A DNA stretch of 44,353 nt, from contig DJWA01000023.1 of the NCBI GenBank assembly GCA_002440905.1, positions 1 to 44,353 on the forward strand, written 5' to 3'. Positions 1-8,476 of the stretch are shown here, piece after piece. Both the position numbers and the translations under genes were made by a program. The notes under the pieces were generated by a model. It did not search any database. It was not told the origin of the DNA and saw nothing but the letters and a program-made list of their open reading frames with translations. Within the stretch, counting starts at the first letter, position 1; each line of letters starts with the position of its first letter. This DNA is from Candidatus Roizmanbacteria bacterium UBA6242 (GTDB taxonomy: Bacteria; Patescibacteriota; Microgenomatia; UBA1406; GWC2-37-13).

Positions 1-10
1 CTCACAATAT

Positions 11-448
11 TCAGAGCGCAAGCAGCGAAAATGCCATCTTTGAATAAGCGCTAGAAATCCGTGCCATTAAGTCCTTCTCACGCCTTGGTTCAAGCAAGTA
101 CGTTTCTCCAAATTTCTTTTCCCTTCCTATTGTCGATATTATTCCCAAATTACCCAGCCTAAGCAGGGCTTTTAATGTAGGTACAAGATGTAAGAGGCTT
201 ATTTCGACCTTCCGATCCATAACTGGATCATGATATTCTATCCCGACTTCCTCCGCATTCACAAAAGCACCCCCGTCGGGATCAGGACCAACATGGCGAT
301 AGACGGGTCTTCTGTAGTATTTGAATTCGTGTGCCTTCCCATCAATTACAAGTTCAGGACCACGACCATTAACAAGAAGCGTTAAGGTGCTTCTTTTCCC
401 GTGTCTAGTAAGATTAAAGTTTAATCCGTGGTTTTTTTCACCAGACAT
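11..448 (-). CDS. hypothetical protein, 145 aa
   Basis: I do not recognise this family. The protein is soluble-looking, with no signal peptide or membrane helix. The N-terminal half is polar and beta-like (residues about 8-75, with the run RRPVYRHVGPDPDGGAF). The C-terminal half is helical and includes a Leu-rich stretch (LLHLVPTLKALLRLGNLG) followed by basic residues, which could be a small winged-helix-like fold, but this is a guess. It ends in TGA and is the last gene of the minus-strand run that starts with the NMNAT fusion. It lies 41 bp beyond the start of the Pro/Thr-rich membrane protein. A TTTAAA hexamer 7 nt before the ATG may be its own -10. Confidence 0.6.
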   Translation of the reverse strand: MSGEKNHGLNFNLTRHGKRSTLTLLVNGRGPELVIDGKAHEFKYYRRPVYRHVGPDPDGGAFVNAEEVGIEYHDPVMDRKVEISLLHLVPTLKALLRLGNLGIISTIGREKKFGETYLLEPRREKDLMARISSAYSKMAFSLLAL

Positions 449-489
449 ATTGCTTTTTAAATTAGTCAGTATTTTATCAGCAAATATCG

Positions 490-1110
490 TCAGGGTCCAG
501 TCGAAGATGTCGCCTCTGTGGTTGGAGTTGGAGTTGGAGTAGGCACATCTTTGGTCTTGTAGTAAAAATTACGGATAAGTGAAACTTCATCATCGGACTG
601 AGTACTCTTTACCCTAAGTTCAAGAGATTTTGGACCAGGATCCATATTGAAAAGACAGATTTCCTTATCTGTAAATTCAGACCAATCGCCATCGTCAAGT
701 CTATATGACCAGACGACCGAACAATATTCCCCTGTCTGATAGCTTATGGATATGCATACGGGATTGCTGTTCATGAGTTGACCTTCAGCGGGACTTGAGA
801 TCCTTACCGGACCAACCTCCTTTTTACATTCTTTAGCAGTTGAAGGCGTCGGAGTAAATGTCGGTGTAGATGAGGCCTCCTTTTCAATAATTCTTTCCGT
901 GATCGTAACTATCTTCTCAACAGGAGAAACCGAAATTGTTGGAACGGTCTTTTCTTCGCTTTTTTTGTTGTTGTTGATGTTTGAGATATTGGAAATAAGG
1001 ACGGTCAACAAAACAGGCACCGTCAGAAGGGCGGTTATGAATTCTATGTATCTCTTCTTATCGGGTAGACCCCGATACCAAGTTTTTATATTCTCCAGAA
1101 AATTTCGCAT
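490..1110 (-). CDS. membrane-anchored extracytoplasmic protein with Thr/Pro linkers, 206 aa
   Basis: No family is recognised, but the layout is clear. A short basic cytoplasmic N-terminus (about 1-20) is followed by one hydrophobic segment (about 23-45, FITALLTVPVLLTVLI), which makes it a type II-like signal anchor. A Thr/Pro/Ser-rich linker follows (about 80-92, TPTFTPTPST). A compact folded domain occupies about 98-190, with Cys at several positions (ECKK, PVCISIS, GEYCSVVW, EICLF) that could form disulfides outside the cell and a 'RLDDGDWSEFTDKEICLF' stretch typical of Ig/FN3-like exported domains. The tail is again a PTPTPT spacer. The role is probably structural or surface exposed. A TAGAAT hexamer lies 13 nt before the ATG. 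Confidence 0.65.
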   Translation of the reverse strand: MRNFLENIKTWYRGLPDKKRYIEFITALLTVPVLLTVLISNISNINNNKKSEEKTVPTISVSPVEKIVTITERIIEKEASSTPTFTPTPSTAKECKKEVGPVRISSPAEGQLMNSNPVCISISYQTGEYCSVVWSYRLDDGDWSEFTDKEICLFNMDPGPKSLELRVKSTQSDDEVSLIRNFYYKTKDVPTPTPTPTTEATSSTGP

Positions 1111-1129
1111 ATGGAGTAAGGATATTCTA

Positions 1130-1720
1130 TCACAATCCCAGACTTGGCGCGGCCGATTTCATCGAATTGAGGCAGATTTCCACAAATTTTTCAATCGATA
1201 GATTGAGACCTTTGGGATCAGTACATTTCTTTATATCCTCTCGCCTTGTGCCTGCGGCAAACTTGGGTTGCTTCAGAAGCCTCTTCACGACAGATGATAC
1301 TTTAACGTCCGCAAGTTTTCTAGATGGATAGACGAACGCGACCGCCATAACAAGTCCTGTCAGGGAGTCGGCGCAGAATATCGACCACTCCGCCTTATTA
1401 TTTGGCTGGTAGCCGGTCAGGTCAGGGGCATGAGCTTTTATGATATTATGAACGGTCTCTGAAATTGTCAGTCCGTGTTTGGCTAAGGCCTCAAGGGTTT
1501 TCTGGGGATGGGTAGGTTTGAATTCGCCGGAATAGTCTATGTCGTGAAGCAATCCCGCCAACATCCAATCGTCTTTTGTCGGCTCCGATGAGTCAAGTAG
1601 TCCTTGCGATTGAAAAAAGTCATAAAGACCACCCATACAAGCCTCAAGAGCAAGCGAGTGCTTGAAGACGTTGTCTTCAAGTTGAATTTTCAAAGCTTCT
1701 TCATACTTTTTCTTATCCAT
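1130..1720 (-). CDS. HD-superfamily hydrolase (COG2316-like), 196 aa
   Basis: This is a predicted metal-dependent phosphohydrolase of the HD superfamily. The metal-binding pattern is visible: H in KHSLALEA (about residue 21), the HD pair in AGLLHDIDYSG (about 58-59), H in IIKAHA (about 95) and D in FCADSLTGL (about 117). The later block SRKLADVKVSSVVKRL plus KFAAGTRRE matches my memory of the COG2316 family, whose substrate is not established. Length is normal for the family. It begins 6 bp after the stop of leuS, so it is probably co-transcribed with leuS and the NMNAT fusion. An HDIG-type nucleotide phosphatase is the alternative reading. Confidence 0.8.
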   Translation of the reverse strand: MDKKKYEEALKIQLEDNVFKHSLALEACMGGLYDFFQSQGLLDSSEPTKDDWMLAGLLHDIDYSGEFKPTHPQKTLEALAKHGLTISETVHNIIKAHAPDLTGYQPNNKAEWSIFCADSLTGLVMAVAFVYPSRKLADVKVSSVVKRLLKQPKFAAGTRREDIKKCTDPKGLNLSIEKFVEICLNSMKSAAPSLGL

Positions 1721-1726
1721 ATTATA

Positions 1727-4174
1727 TTAGTCGATAATAATATTTAATATTTTACCTGGAATATATAGCACCCTGTACTTTTTACCTTCTGTATATTTTT
1801 TGATCTTTTCGTCACCTAAGGCCAGTTTTTCAACAACCTTTTGATCTTTTGCAACATCGCTTTGCACTTTGACGGTGGCTCGTAGTTTTCCCATTACTTG
1901 AATGGGGATAACCATTTCAGTACCCACCAAATCCGCTTTGACTTCGGGCCAAACTGACAGATGAATAGAGGACTTCTCCCCCATTATTTCGCTCCATATC
2001 TCCTCTGCCATAAAAGGAGCAAACGGCGCCAGAACCTGAAGAAATTTCATCGCATCCTCGCGGGATAGGTCTTTTGGATTTCTTTCCCAGTCGTTCAGGA
2101 ATTCCATCATTGAAGCAATCGACGTATTAAACTTGACCTCAGGTATATCTCTGGTAATTTTATTAATGGTTTTTTGAAGCTTCGCCCCGAGATTAACTTC
2201 AGATTTTACGGCATTAAAGTCTGACGTTTGGTAAAGATCCCAAACTCGTTTTACGAACCTATAAGATCCTTGAAGTGCCTTTGTCGACCATGGGATCTCG
2301 GTATTGAAAGGGGCCATGAACATTTCATAAATTCGTAAGGCGTCGGCTCCGTATTCACCGACGACCGTATCCGGGTTGATAACATTACCATACGATTTAC
2401 TCATTTTTCTATGGTCTTCCGCTAGTATCATCCCCTGGTTTCTCAATTTCAGGAATGGCTCTTTGAAATTCAAAAGCTTCAGGTCATACAAAGCCTTGAC
2501 CCAGAAACGAGAATATAAAAGATGTAAGACGGCATGTTCGGCGCCTCCCAGATACCAATCGACCGGTTGCCATTTTTTCATGGCTTGGGGGCTTAATATT
2601 TCCTTATCATTTTTGGGGTCGGCGAAACGCAGGAAGTACCAGCATGAACCAGCCCAGTTGGGCATAGTGTCTGTCTCCCTTTTGGCGGGACCGAGGCATT
2701 TTGGGCATTTGGTATTGACCCAATCGTCAACTGATGAAAGCGGTGATTCACCGCTTGGTCCGGGCTCGTAAGACTCCAAATACGGTAACTTCAGGGGAAG
2801 TTCGTTCTCGGGAACTGGCTGCCATCCGCATTTTTCACAATTGACCATGGGAATGGGTTCTCCCCAGTATCTTTGCCTGGAAAATATCCAGTCCCTCAAG
2901 TGATAAGTGACGACTCTTTTTCCCCAACCTTTCTCTTCAAGGTAATCCATTATCTTAACTGTCGCATCGTGTATGTTCATTCCGTCCAAGAATTCCGAAT
3001 TGACCATTGTTCCATCTTCCTCCTGAACCTGACCTTTCTCGGTAATTTCGGACGTGTCCTTATCGGGTCCAACGACTACTCTAACTATATCTATGTCAAA
3101 TTCCTTAGCAAATTCGAAATCCCTTATATCATGTCCTGGAACTCCGACAACCGCTCCTGTGCCGAAATTTGAAAGCACAAAATCAGAAACCCAAACAGGC
3201 ATTTCACGTCCGTTAAGATTATTTACTGCGTAGAAACCAGTAAAGACTCCGGTTTTTTTATTTCCCTCTGCTTGTCTTTCAATCTCCGACTTTGAAAGCG
3301 AAGATTCGACGTAAGATCTTACTTTTTTCTCGTCGGTCTTATCGGTTTTTAACTTGCCTTCGACTATTTTTTTAACAAACTCGTGTTCGGGCGCCAAAAC
3401 GATGAAAGTAGCTCCAAAATTAGTATCTGGACGGGTTGTGAAACAGGTAATTTTCTCAACGCTATCTTTTATTTCATATTCAATATTTATCCCCTCCTTT
3501 TTCCCGATCCAATTTCTCTGCATGGCCAGAATTCCTTCAGGCCAATCCAACCCTTCAAGATCAGCAAGTAACCTGTCCCCGTATGACGTAATCTTAAATA
3601 TCCATTGAGGAAGATCTTTCTTGGTAATTTTATTACCACACCGTTCGTGGGTGCCGTTCGGCAATACCTCTTCTTCAGCTAATCCCGTCTTGCAGGATGG
3701 ACAGTAGTTTATTGGAGTGTCTTTCCTATATAGCAAGCCCTGTCGGTAAAACTGGATGAAAAGCCACTGTGTCCATTTGTAATAAGCGGGGTCGGTTGTC
3801 GTGAACTCACGATCCCAGTCGTATGAAAACCCTAAGGACTTCATCTGACGTTTGAAGGTTGCGATATGCTCCGGCACCATATCCATCGGATTTTTCTTGG
3901 CTTTAATGGCGGCGTTTTCGGCCGGCAATCCAAAAGCGTCCCAACCCATAGGATGCAATACTGAATATTGGTTCATTCTGTAGTATCTAGCAACTACGTC
4001 CGTTCCAGTATAGTTACGGACGTGACCGACATGAAGTCCGGCTCCCGAAGGGTACGGAAACATCGCCAAGACATATTGTTTCTTTTGACCTTCCCGATCT
4101 TTATAAGTTTTGTCTTTTTCCCACCGATCGACCCATTTTTTTTCAAACTCCTGCGGTTGATATTTTCTTACCAT
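1727..4174 (-). CDS. leuS: leucyl-tRNA synthetase, 815 aa
   Basis: Class I aminoacyl-tRNA synthetase that charges tRNA-Leu in the cytoplasm. It shows the HIGH motif as GLHVGH after PYPSGA, a zinc-ribbon CPSC near residue 155, the CP1 editing domain with TTRPDT and the GVPGHD..D block, a second Cys cluster (CPKC), and the catalytic loop KMSKS in HRKMSKSYGN. The length fits bacterial LeuRS. I chose the ATG at 4174 because the protein then begins MVRKYQPQEFEKKW, matching the usual LeuRS N-terminus, and a TAAAAT hexamer lies 7 nt upstream. A GTG at 4198 would add eight residues and overlap the upstream stop by 4 bp. It is encoded directly behind the NMNAT-PPAT-DPCK fusion, probably in one operon. 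Confidence 0.97.
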   Translation of the reverse strand: MVRKYQPQEFEKKWVDRWEKDKTYKDREGQKKQYVLAMFPYPSGAGLHVGHVRNYTGTDVVARYYRMNQYSVLHPMGWDAFGLPAENAAIKAKKNPMDMVPEHIATFKRQMKSLGFSYDWDREFTTTDPAYYKWTQWLFIQFYRQGLLYRKDTPINYCPSCKTGLAEEEVLPNGTHERCGNKITKKDLPQWIFKITSYGDRLLADLEGLDWPEGILAMQRNWIGKKEGINIEYEIKDSVEKITCFTTRPDTNFGATFIVLAPEHEFVKKIVEGKLKTDKTDEKKVRSYVESSLSKSEIERQAEGNKKTGVFTGFYAVNNLNGREMPVWVSDFVLSNFGTGAVVGVPGHDIRDFEFAKEFDIDIVRVVVGPDKDTSEITEKGQVQEEDGTMVNSEFLDGMNIHDATVKIMDYLEEKGWGKRVVTYHLRDWIFSRQRYWGEPIPMVNCEKCGWQPVPENELPLKLPYLESYEPGPSGESPLSSVDDWVNTKCPKCLGPAKRETDTMPNWAGSCWYFLRFADPKNDKEILSPQAMKKWQPVDWYLGGAEHAVLHLLYSRFWVKALYDLKLLNFKEPFLKLRNQGMILAEDHRKMSKSYGNVINPDTVVGEYGADALRIYEMFMAPFNTEIPWSTKALQGSYRFVKRVWDLYQTSDFNAVKSEVNLGAKLQKTINKITRDIPEVKFNTSIASMMEFLNDWERNPKDLSREDAMKFLQVLAPFAPFMAEEIWSEIMGEKSSIHLSVWPEVKADLVGTEMVIPIQVMGKLRATVKVQSDVAKDQKVVEKLALGDEKIKKYTEGKKYRVLYIPGKILNIIID

Positions 4175-4194
4175 ATGTGTAATTTTAACAAAAG

Positions 4195-5688
4195 TCACTT
4201 AAATTTTTTCAATAACTCAATTACTTCGGTTTTTTTTGACTCATCCACTTCAACTAATATAACCCCAAGCTTCCAGTGGCCATACAATACAATCGACCCT
4301 AATGGCGAAAGTAATATCGCGGACAAGGCTAACAAATCTTCTTCTCCCCTTATTTTGACGACCTGGGGCTCGTAAGTTGACATAAACCGACCGATTGCCT
4401 TCCATATACCCATTACCGATCTGGGGTCAATAGTCCCAGGATCATTTACGTATACTTTTCCACCTATGATTTCGTTTGTTTTTCCTTCTGGAATGACGAC
4501 TCGACGGGATTTGAAATCTAGCACCTTTATATCTGGCGACAGACCATATTTATCCATTGAGTTTGCGATAATGTCTCCAACGGCAATCACCATTGTCGGT
4601 TTGGCTTCCTTGATCATTGATATTATCTTTTTTGTTACCTTTTTTTCTTCGATATGACTTCCTCTAACAACCTTTCCTAATGGTTCTCTCAATTCTCCCT
4701 TCAATTTGTCAGGGAGAATGAGTGTGCTATTAAAATAATCCAGATAAATCTTGCCCTCGCGATCAACTTCGCCCCGTCTTATTCTTTCTGAGCTAATTAG
4801 CTTCCCATCAGGAGACCGAACATCCTCAATAACTATCGTCTTTAATGGGGGTAAGTTGTTGTTTATTCTTAATCGATTAATTTTTAAGGCGTTTGGTAAG
4901 GTATTCCTAGATACGACAATTGCCGAGACGTCTCTTTTCTTATCCAAGGGACCTTTAAAATGGCTGAATGTAATTATCTTAGATCTTTTTATCCAACCCA
5001 TTTTGGTCAAATAGTCACGAACGGATTTTTTTCTTACCGAAAGCTTCTCAATCTTACTTGCAAGAAATTTCTTTTTGTAAAGTTCCTCTGTGGCAACGCC
5101 GACGGTGACTCTTTTACCTATTGTGAATGCTCTGTTTAACATCGCCCGATGGCCTTTATGGAATCGGTCAAAAGTCCCCCCCAATACGACCTGATCAATA
5201 TTTGCCGTCAAGTTGTCCCCGATGAATCTTACCAAATAGGCGGGAACCCTTTCCTGCCAATTACCCCCCTCAACAAGCAGCTTTCTTATCTTCTCTCCTT
5301 CATAGAGGTATCTTTTGTAGTACGGCACCCTTAAGACTTTATAGCCTCCCTTTTTCATTATCCTATTGACCCAATCGTTATTACCTACAATTAAGTCAAA
5401 TGACCCGACCTTCGACTTGACGTTTGTTAGCCACTTTTCATCGTTGAAAAAATCATCAAGCGGAATATATTTCAGAATCCTAGATCCGAAACCTTCCTTG
5501 TAAAAAACCGACTTCAGGATCTTTTCCCGGGTCTTCCAGTCAAGGGGGTTGTCTGAATCGTAGATATTGGCGCTTCCTATGCCGACGGTGACCTTTTCGG
5601 CGACATTTAAAGCTTCCTTTAATAGGTAAAGGTGACCGAGATGAAAAGGCTGGAAACGACCAATTAAAAGCGCGTTTTTATATTTCAT
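4195..5688 (-). CDS. tri-domain NMN adenylyltransferase / phosphopantetheine adenylyltransferase / dephospho-CoA kinase (archaeal types), 497 aa
   Basis: Three enzymes appear to be fused. Residues 1-160 are an archaeal NadM-type NMN adenylyltransferase (GRFQPFHLGH at 10-19, GIGSA near 37, then YEGEKIRKLL and NWQERVP), which makes NAD or its deamido form. Residues 165-315 are an archaeal-type phosphopantetheine adenylyltransferase (GGTFDRFHKGH at 170-180, IVVSRNT near 257, ISSERIRRGE near 298), which makes dephospho-CoA. Residues 325-497 match DUF359, the archaeal GTP-dependent dephospho-CoA kinase (AVGDIIANSM near 369, PDIKVLDFKSRR, NDPGTI, GEEDLLALSAILLSPLGSIVLYG near 448). Together they would cover one NAD step and the last two CoA steps. 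The start at 5688 begins directly with the NMNAT beta strand; the open frame extends 46 codons further but would run into nadE. leuS follows. Domain calls are by motif; the fusion itself is seen in an uninterrupted frame. Confidence 0.9.
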   Translation of the reverse strand: MKYKNALLIGRFQPFHLGHLYLLKEALNVAEKVTVGIGSANIYDSDNPLDWKTREKILKSVFYKEGFGSRILKYIPLDDFFNDEKWLTNVKSKVGSFDLIVGNNDWVNRIMKKGGYKVLRVPYYKRYLYEGEKIRKLLVEGGNWQERVPAYLVRFIGDNLTANIDQVVLGGTFDRFHKGHRAMLNRAFTIGKRVTVGVATEELYKKKFLASKIEKLSVRKKSVRDYLTKMGWIKRSKIITFSHFKGPLDKKRDVSAIVVSRNTLPNALKINRLRINNNLPPLKTIVIEDVRSPDGKLISSERIRRGEVDREGKIYLDYFNSTLILPDKLKGELREPLGKVVRGSHIEEKKVTKKIISMIKEAKPTMVIAVGDIIANSMDKYGLSPDIKVLDFKSRRVVIPEGKTNEIIGGKVYVNDPGTIDPRSVMGIWKAIGRFMSTYEPQVVKIRGEEDLLALSAILLSPLGSIVLYGHWKLGVILVEVDESKKTEVIELLKKFK

Positions 5689-5690
5689 AT

Positions 5691-5719
5691 TTGGATTTAA
5701 ACTCCTAAAATAGTATACT
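5691..5719 (+). promoter_or_regulatory. nadE promoter with -10 six nt before ATG
   Basis: TTGGAT (5691-5696), 17 bp, then TATACT (5714-5719), then 6 nt to the ATG of nadE at 5726. This predicts a leaderless transcript. The -10 sits inside the palindrome TAGTATACTA (5711-5720), so the same element may serve the divergent NMNAT fusion gene. Confidence 0.65.
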
Positions 5720-5725
5720 ATATCC

Positions 5726-6490
5726 ATGAAAATATCGCTTTCTATCAAGCCGGAATACGAGACAAAAAAGATCATTGGTTTCCTTAAAAAGGTGAAAAGA
5801 AAGACCGGAATAGAAAAGGTTGTCATCGGGATGTCGGGGGGAATTGACTCGACAACTGCGTTTTATCTATTAAAAGAAATATATTCTCCCGAAAACATCT
5901 ATCCGGCGATTTTGAATTTCTACCCCAAAGATAATAATCTAATAAAAAAGATTATAGGGGAAGTCGGAGTTCCCAAAACCAATGTTCTTGACATATCGAT
6001 TAAACCGATGGTTGATGAATTAGAAAAGCGATTACTTATCGATTCGAAAGTGAGAAAAGGCAACTTGATGGCCCGCACCAGAATGATAGTACTGTTTGAT
6101 CTGGCAAAAAAAGTCGGCGGGCTCGTATCGGGGACAGAAAATAAAACCGAAAAGCTCCTTGGTTATTACACCAGGTTTGGCGATTCAGCCTCCGATCTTG
6201 AGCCGATAAGTCACCTTTACAAAACCCAGGTTTACGAATTGGCAAAATATCTTGGTGTCCCGAATGAAATAATCAAAGCCCAACCAACTGCCGGCTTGTG
6301 GGCTGGTCAAACCGATGAAAAGGAATTCGGATTCACGTATAAAGAAGCCGATCAAGTTCTCTATCTTCACTATGACAAGAAGGTAAATCTTGAGAAGATC
6401 AAAAGGATGGGGTTTAAGAAGGCCGATAAAATAATTAAAAGGTCGCTGTCAAATCGCTTTAAACTCCTGGTCCCCTACAAGTTGGGCTAA
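5726..6490 (+). CDS. nadE: NAD(+) synthetase, ammonia-type, 254 aa
   Basis: Adenine-nucleotide alpha-hydrolase-fold enzyme that amidates deamido-NAD to NAD using ATP and ammonia. The PP-loop SGGIDS is at residues 37-42. The family blocks SGTENKTEKLLGYYTRFGDSASDLEPISHLYKTQVYELAKYLGVP and PTAGLWAGQTDEKEFGF bind ATP and the dinucleotide. There is no glutaminase domain, and the length is that of the short NH3-dependent form. It is divergent from the NMNAT fusion with only 37 bp between the start codons, so the two consecutive NAD steps share a regulatory region. Its 3' end overlaps the convergent HD-domain gene by 42 bp. Confidence 0.95.
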   Translation: MKISLSIKPEYETKKIIGFLKKVKRKTGIEKVVIGMSGGIDSTTAFYLLKEIYSPENIYPAILNFYPKDNNLIKKIIGEVGVPKTNVLDISIKPMVDELEKRLLIDSKVRKGNLMARTRMIVLFDLAKKVGGLVSGTENKTEKLLGYYTRFGDSASDLEPISHLYKTQVYELAKYLGVPNEIIKAQPTAGLWAGQTDEKEFGFTYKEADQVLYLHYDKKVNLEKIKRMGFKKADKIIKRSLSNRFKLLVPYKLG

Positions 6491-7423
6491 TACCTTTAAA
6501 TCCTCATCCATTTTCAAGCGGTAGTTCGTTTTCATCGGAATTATTTTCAAAAAGTTAATTCTTTCTTTAAAGACTTTATATCTGTCGACCATATGTTTCA
6601 TATCGGGGATATCATTCATACCATCTCTCCCCAAGTGGACATCGTCAGCCGTCTCCCTTAGATTGGTGAATATTTCGGCCACTTTGATATCTATAATCAT
6701 TTGAGCAATTCTTTCAGCTTCATAATCGGTAAACTCCGATTCCTCATCCTGAAAATCTATTTCGGACTCGCTTTTCTTGACGTCTTTTGAGGACATGTTG
6801 ATGATCCTACGAAAATCTTCCCACTTAACTTTTCTCCAGTGCTGGATTGCCATATCGGGCGGCTTGTCAGGTGGTGTTAGAAGAGAGACCATTGTTACAA
6901 GTTTCCTTATTTCCCTTGGTTGCCAATCTTTCATATATGTTGTTCCATCAACGTTTTTTGCATTTTTCAATAGGTTTATAAAATTACCAACATTGTAATC
7001 GGGGGTATCTTTGCTCTTTCTTTTCATTTCAATCAAATCGTGAAGAAGCGATGTTGCTACCAACAGATCTCTCTCGTCTTTTGAATAGTCTTTATCACTG
7101 GTCATCTCATCTGTCTGGTAAGCCGTAAAAAAAAGATGTTTAATATACAAGTCCCCGGTTATCCTCCTCCTATCGGTTTCGTGTTCCTTCTTTGCAAGTT
7201 CGAAAACGGTAGAAGTTATTGGTCGTCCGTTTATGGGATTCCCTATATACCGTTTTAGAAATGAATTGAGCCCTTGGCAATTTTCCGTTATAAACCTGAG
7301 GGTATGGTTTATGTTTTCAGCTGCCTGAAAGGTTCTGTCGGGTAGTTGGAATATTTCAACGACTCTGTGGTCTATTAAACCCGAAAAGTGGTGCACTGTT
7401 TTTCCCTCGAACGTAGTTGGCAT
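6449..7423 (-). CDS. RelA/SpoT-like HD-domain hydrolase, 324 aa
   Basis: HD-domain protein. The central region reads as an HD hydrolase: an upstream His in GDLYIKHLFFTAY, the HD pair in LLVATSLLHDLIEMKRK, and a later Asp in the helix IIDIKVAEIFTNLRETADDV, which resembles the KLADRLHNMRT helix of RelA/SpoT and MESH1 alarmone hydrolases. There is no synthetase or TGS/ACT domain, so if the resemblance is real this is a stand-alone hydrolase. The first 90 residues match nothing I know. The start is firm: an in-frame TGA lies four codons upstream. A TATAAT lies 14 nt before the ATG. It is convergent with nadE and overlaps it by 42 bp. Substrate is inferred only. Confidence 0.7.
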   Translation of the reverse strand: MPTTFEGKTVHHFSGLIDHRVVEIFQLPDRTFQAAENINHTLRFITENCQGLNSFLKRYIGNPINGRPITSTVFELAKKEHETDRRRITGDLYIKHLFFTAYQTDEMTSDKDYSKDERDLLVATSLLHDLIEMKRKSKDTPDYNVGNFINLLKNAKNVDGTTYMKDWQPREIRKLVTMVSLLTPPDKPPDMAIQHWRKVKWEDFRRIINMSSKDVKKSESEIDFQDEESEFTDYEAERIAQMIIDIKVAEIFTNLRETADDVHLGRDGMNDIPDMKHMVDRYKVFKERINFLKIIPMKTNYRLKMDEDLKVLAQLVGDQEFKAI

Positions 7424-7469
7424 ATTTGTAGCTCATCATTATAGCAATCCAAACCTCCATTTTCAATCT

Positions 7470-8414
7470 TTATTGTAAGAATATCTCGACGACCAGGAAA
7501 AGCAGATAAACCAAAAGAAGTATCTTTCCTTCACGGCGGGAAATATCCTGCTTGCTCCGCGAAAAGAAATAAAAGATTCCAAGTCCCAAAAGCATCATTG
7601 CCATGGTTTTGTAAGAATAAGTTTCGATATTTATCCTGTCACCGTTTAAAAACGTAAATATACCGAAGAGTAGCGAATTGGCGGCCGCCGATCCTAAATA
7701 GTCTCCCAGCGCCACCTCCCGTTTACCTGCCATGACCGCCCTTATCGCCAAGCTCAATTCCGGAAGATTTGTACCTATGGACAAAACGACAATACTTATG
7801 AGAAATGTTGAGACCGATAACAGTTCCGAAAAATATATCGTCTGGGTGACAATATACTGACTCGTCACGAATACAATCACACAGGCTAATAGTAATTCCA
7901 CAACATCCTCAAAGGCATTCTTATCCTTGAAATTCTCTAATCCTTCACGAACGTTAACAAACAAACCATGTTTTTTTTCTATGAAATAAAAAAGGATTAT
8001 ATACATGAGAATTAGGAATACGCTCTCGGTTCTTGTTAAAACATTATCGGCGATAAGAAAAGTTGGCGCCGCGACAAACAGTAACGTGAAAATCAAGTTG
8101 TCGGTACTCAGTTGGTGGATCATCTTAACGCCATTTCCAAGAACCGCCAAAATCGGTATTACGAGTATGAAAAGGGTCAAAGAAGCACCCAGCAAATTAC
8201 CGATAAATATTCCCGGCCTCTGCTGGATTATCGAGTTTATGCCGACGGCAAATTCAGGGATTGACGTCAGAATGCCCAAAACGAAAAAAGAAACCGCGAA
8301 AGTAGATAGCTTAAGCTTTTTAGTAAAGCGAGTCAGCGAGTTGACGATTATCCCACTCGCATACCAAATGAGAAAAAAGGAAATGAAATAAAAAGCAATG
8401 TTAATAAGAACCAT
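7470..8414 (-). CDS. cation/Ca2+ antiporter (CaCA superfamily), 314 aa
   Basis: Integral membrane exchanger with about ten hydrophobic helices and the two inverted alpha-repeats of the CaCA superfamily: TSIPEFAVGINS...GNLLGASL in the first half and IGTNLPELSLAIRAV...ALGDYLGSAAANSL in the second. The conserved acidic residue of each repeat (PEF, PEL) is present. Length fits the bacterial YrbG-like Na+/Ca2+ exchangers. I chose the ATG at 8414 rather than a TTG at 8432, because TATCAT lies exactly 6 nt upstream of it and the protein then starts MVLINIAFYF, directly with helix 1. A strong terminator of the preceding RRM gene sits just upstream, so it is its own transcription unit. Confidence 0.9.
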   Translation of the reverse strand: MVLINIAFYFISFFLIWYASGIIVNSLTRFTKKLKLSTFAVSFFVLGILTSIPEFAVGINSIIQQRPGIFIGNLLGASLTLFILVIPILAVLGNGVKMIHQLSTDNLIFTLLFVAAPTFLIADNVLTRTESVFLILMYIILFYFIEKKHGLFVNVREGLENFKDKNAFEDVVELLLACVIVFVTSQYIVTQTIYFSELLSVSTFLISIVVLSIGTNLPELSLAIRAVMAGKREVALGDYLGSAAANSLLFGIFTFLNGDRINIETYSYKTMAMMLLGLGIFYFFSRSKQDISRREGKILLLVYLLFLVVEIFLQ

Positions 8415-8420
8415 AAATTT

Positions 8421-8426
8421 ATGATA
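8421..8426 (-). promoter_or_regulatory. -10 element of antiporter gene, 6 nt before ATG
   Basis: Read on the minus strand this is TATCAT followed by AAATTT and the ATG at 8414. No convincing -35 was seen. The position directly after the RRM terminator and the 6-nt spacing support a leaderless start. Confidence 0.45.
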
Positions 8427-8430
8427 CCAC

Positions 8431-8461
8431 AAAAAAGAGGCCGGTTTTGGCCGGCCTCTTA
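8431..8461 (-). terminator. intrinsic terminator of RRM gene
   Basis: A 10-bp perfect stem (8435-8444 with 8451-8460, AAGAGGCCGG paired to CCGGCCTCTT) with a 6-nt loop is followed on the minus strand by six T. It lies 16 bp after the RRM stop codon. Confidence 0.88.
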
Positions 8462-8476
8462 ATATGGTTTTACTGA

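Noticed and set aside
3968..4375. 135-codon plus-strand ORF across the leuS start and the fusion gene end
   Set aside because: It lies antisense to two confidently identified genes, has no recognisable motif and no start signal.
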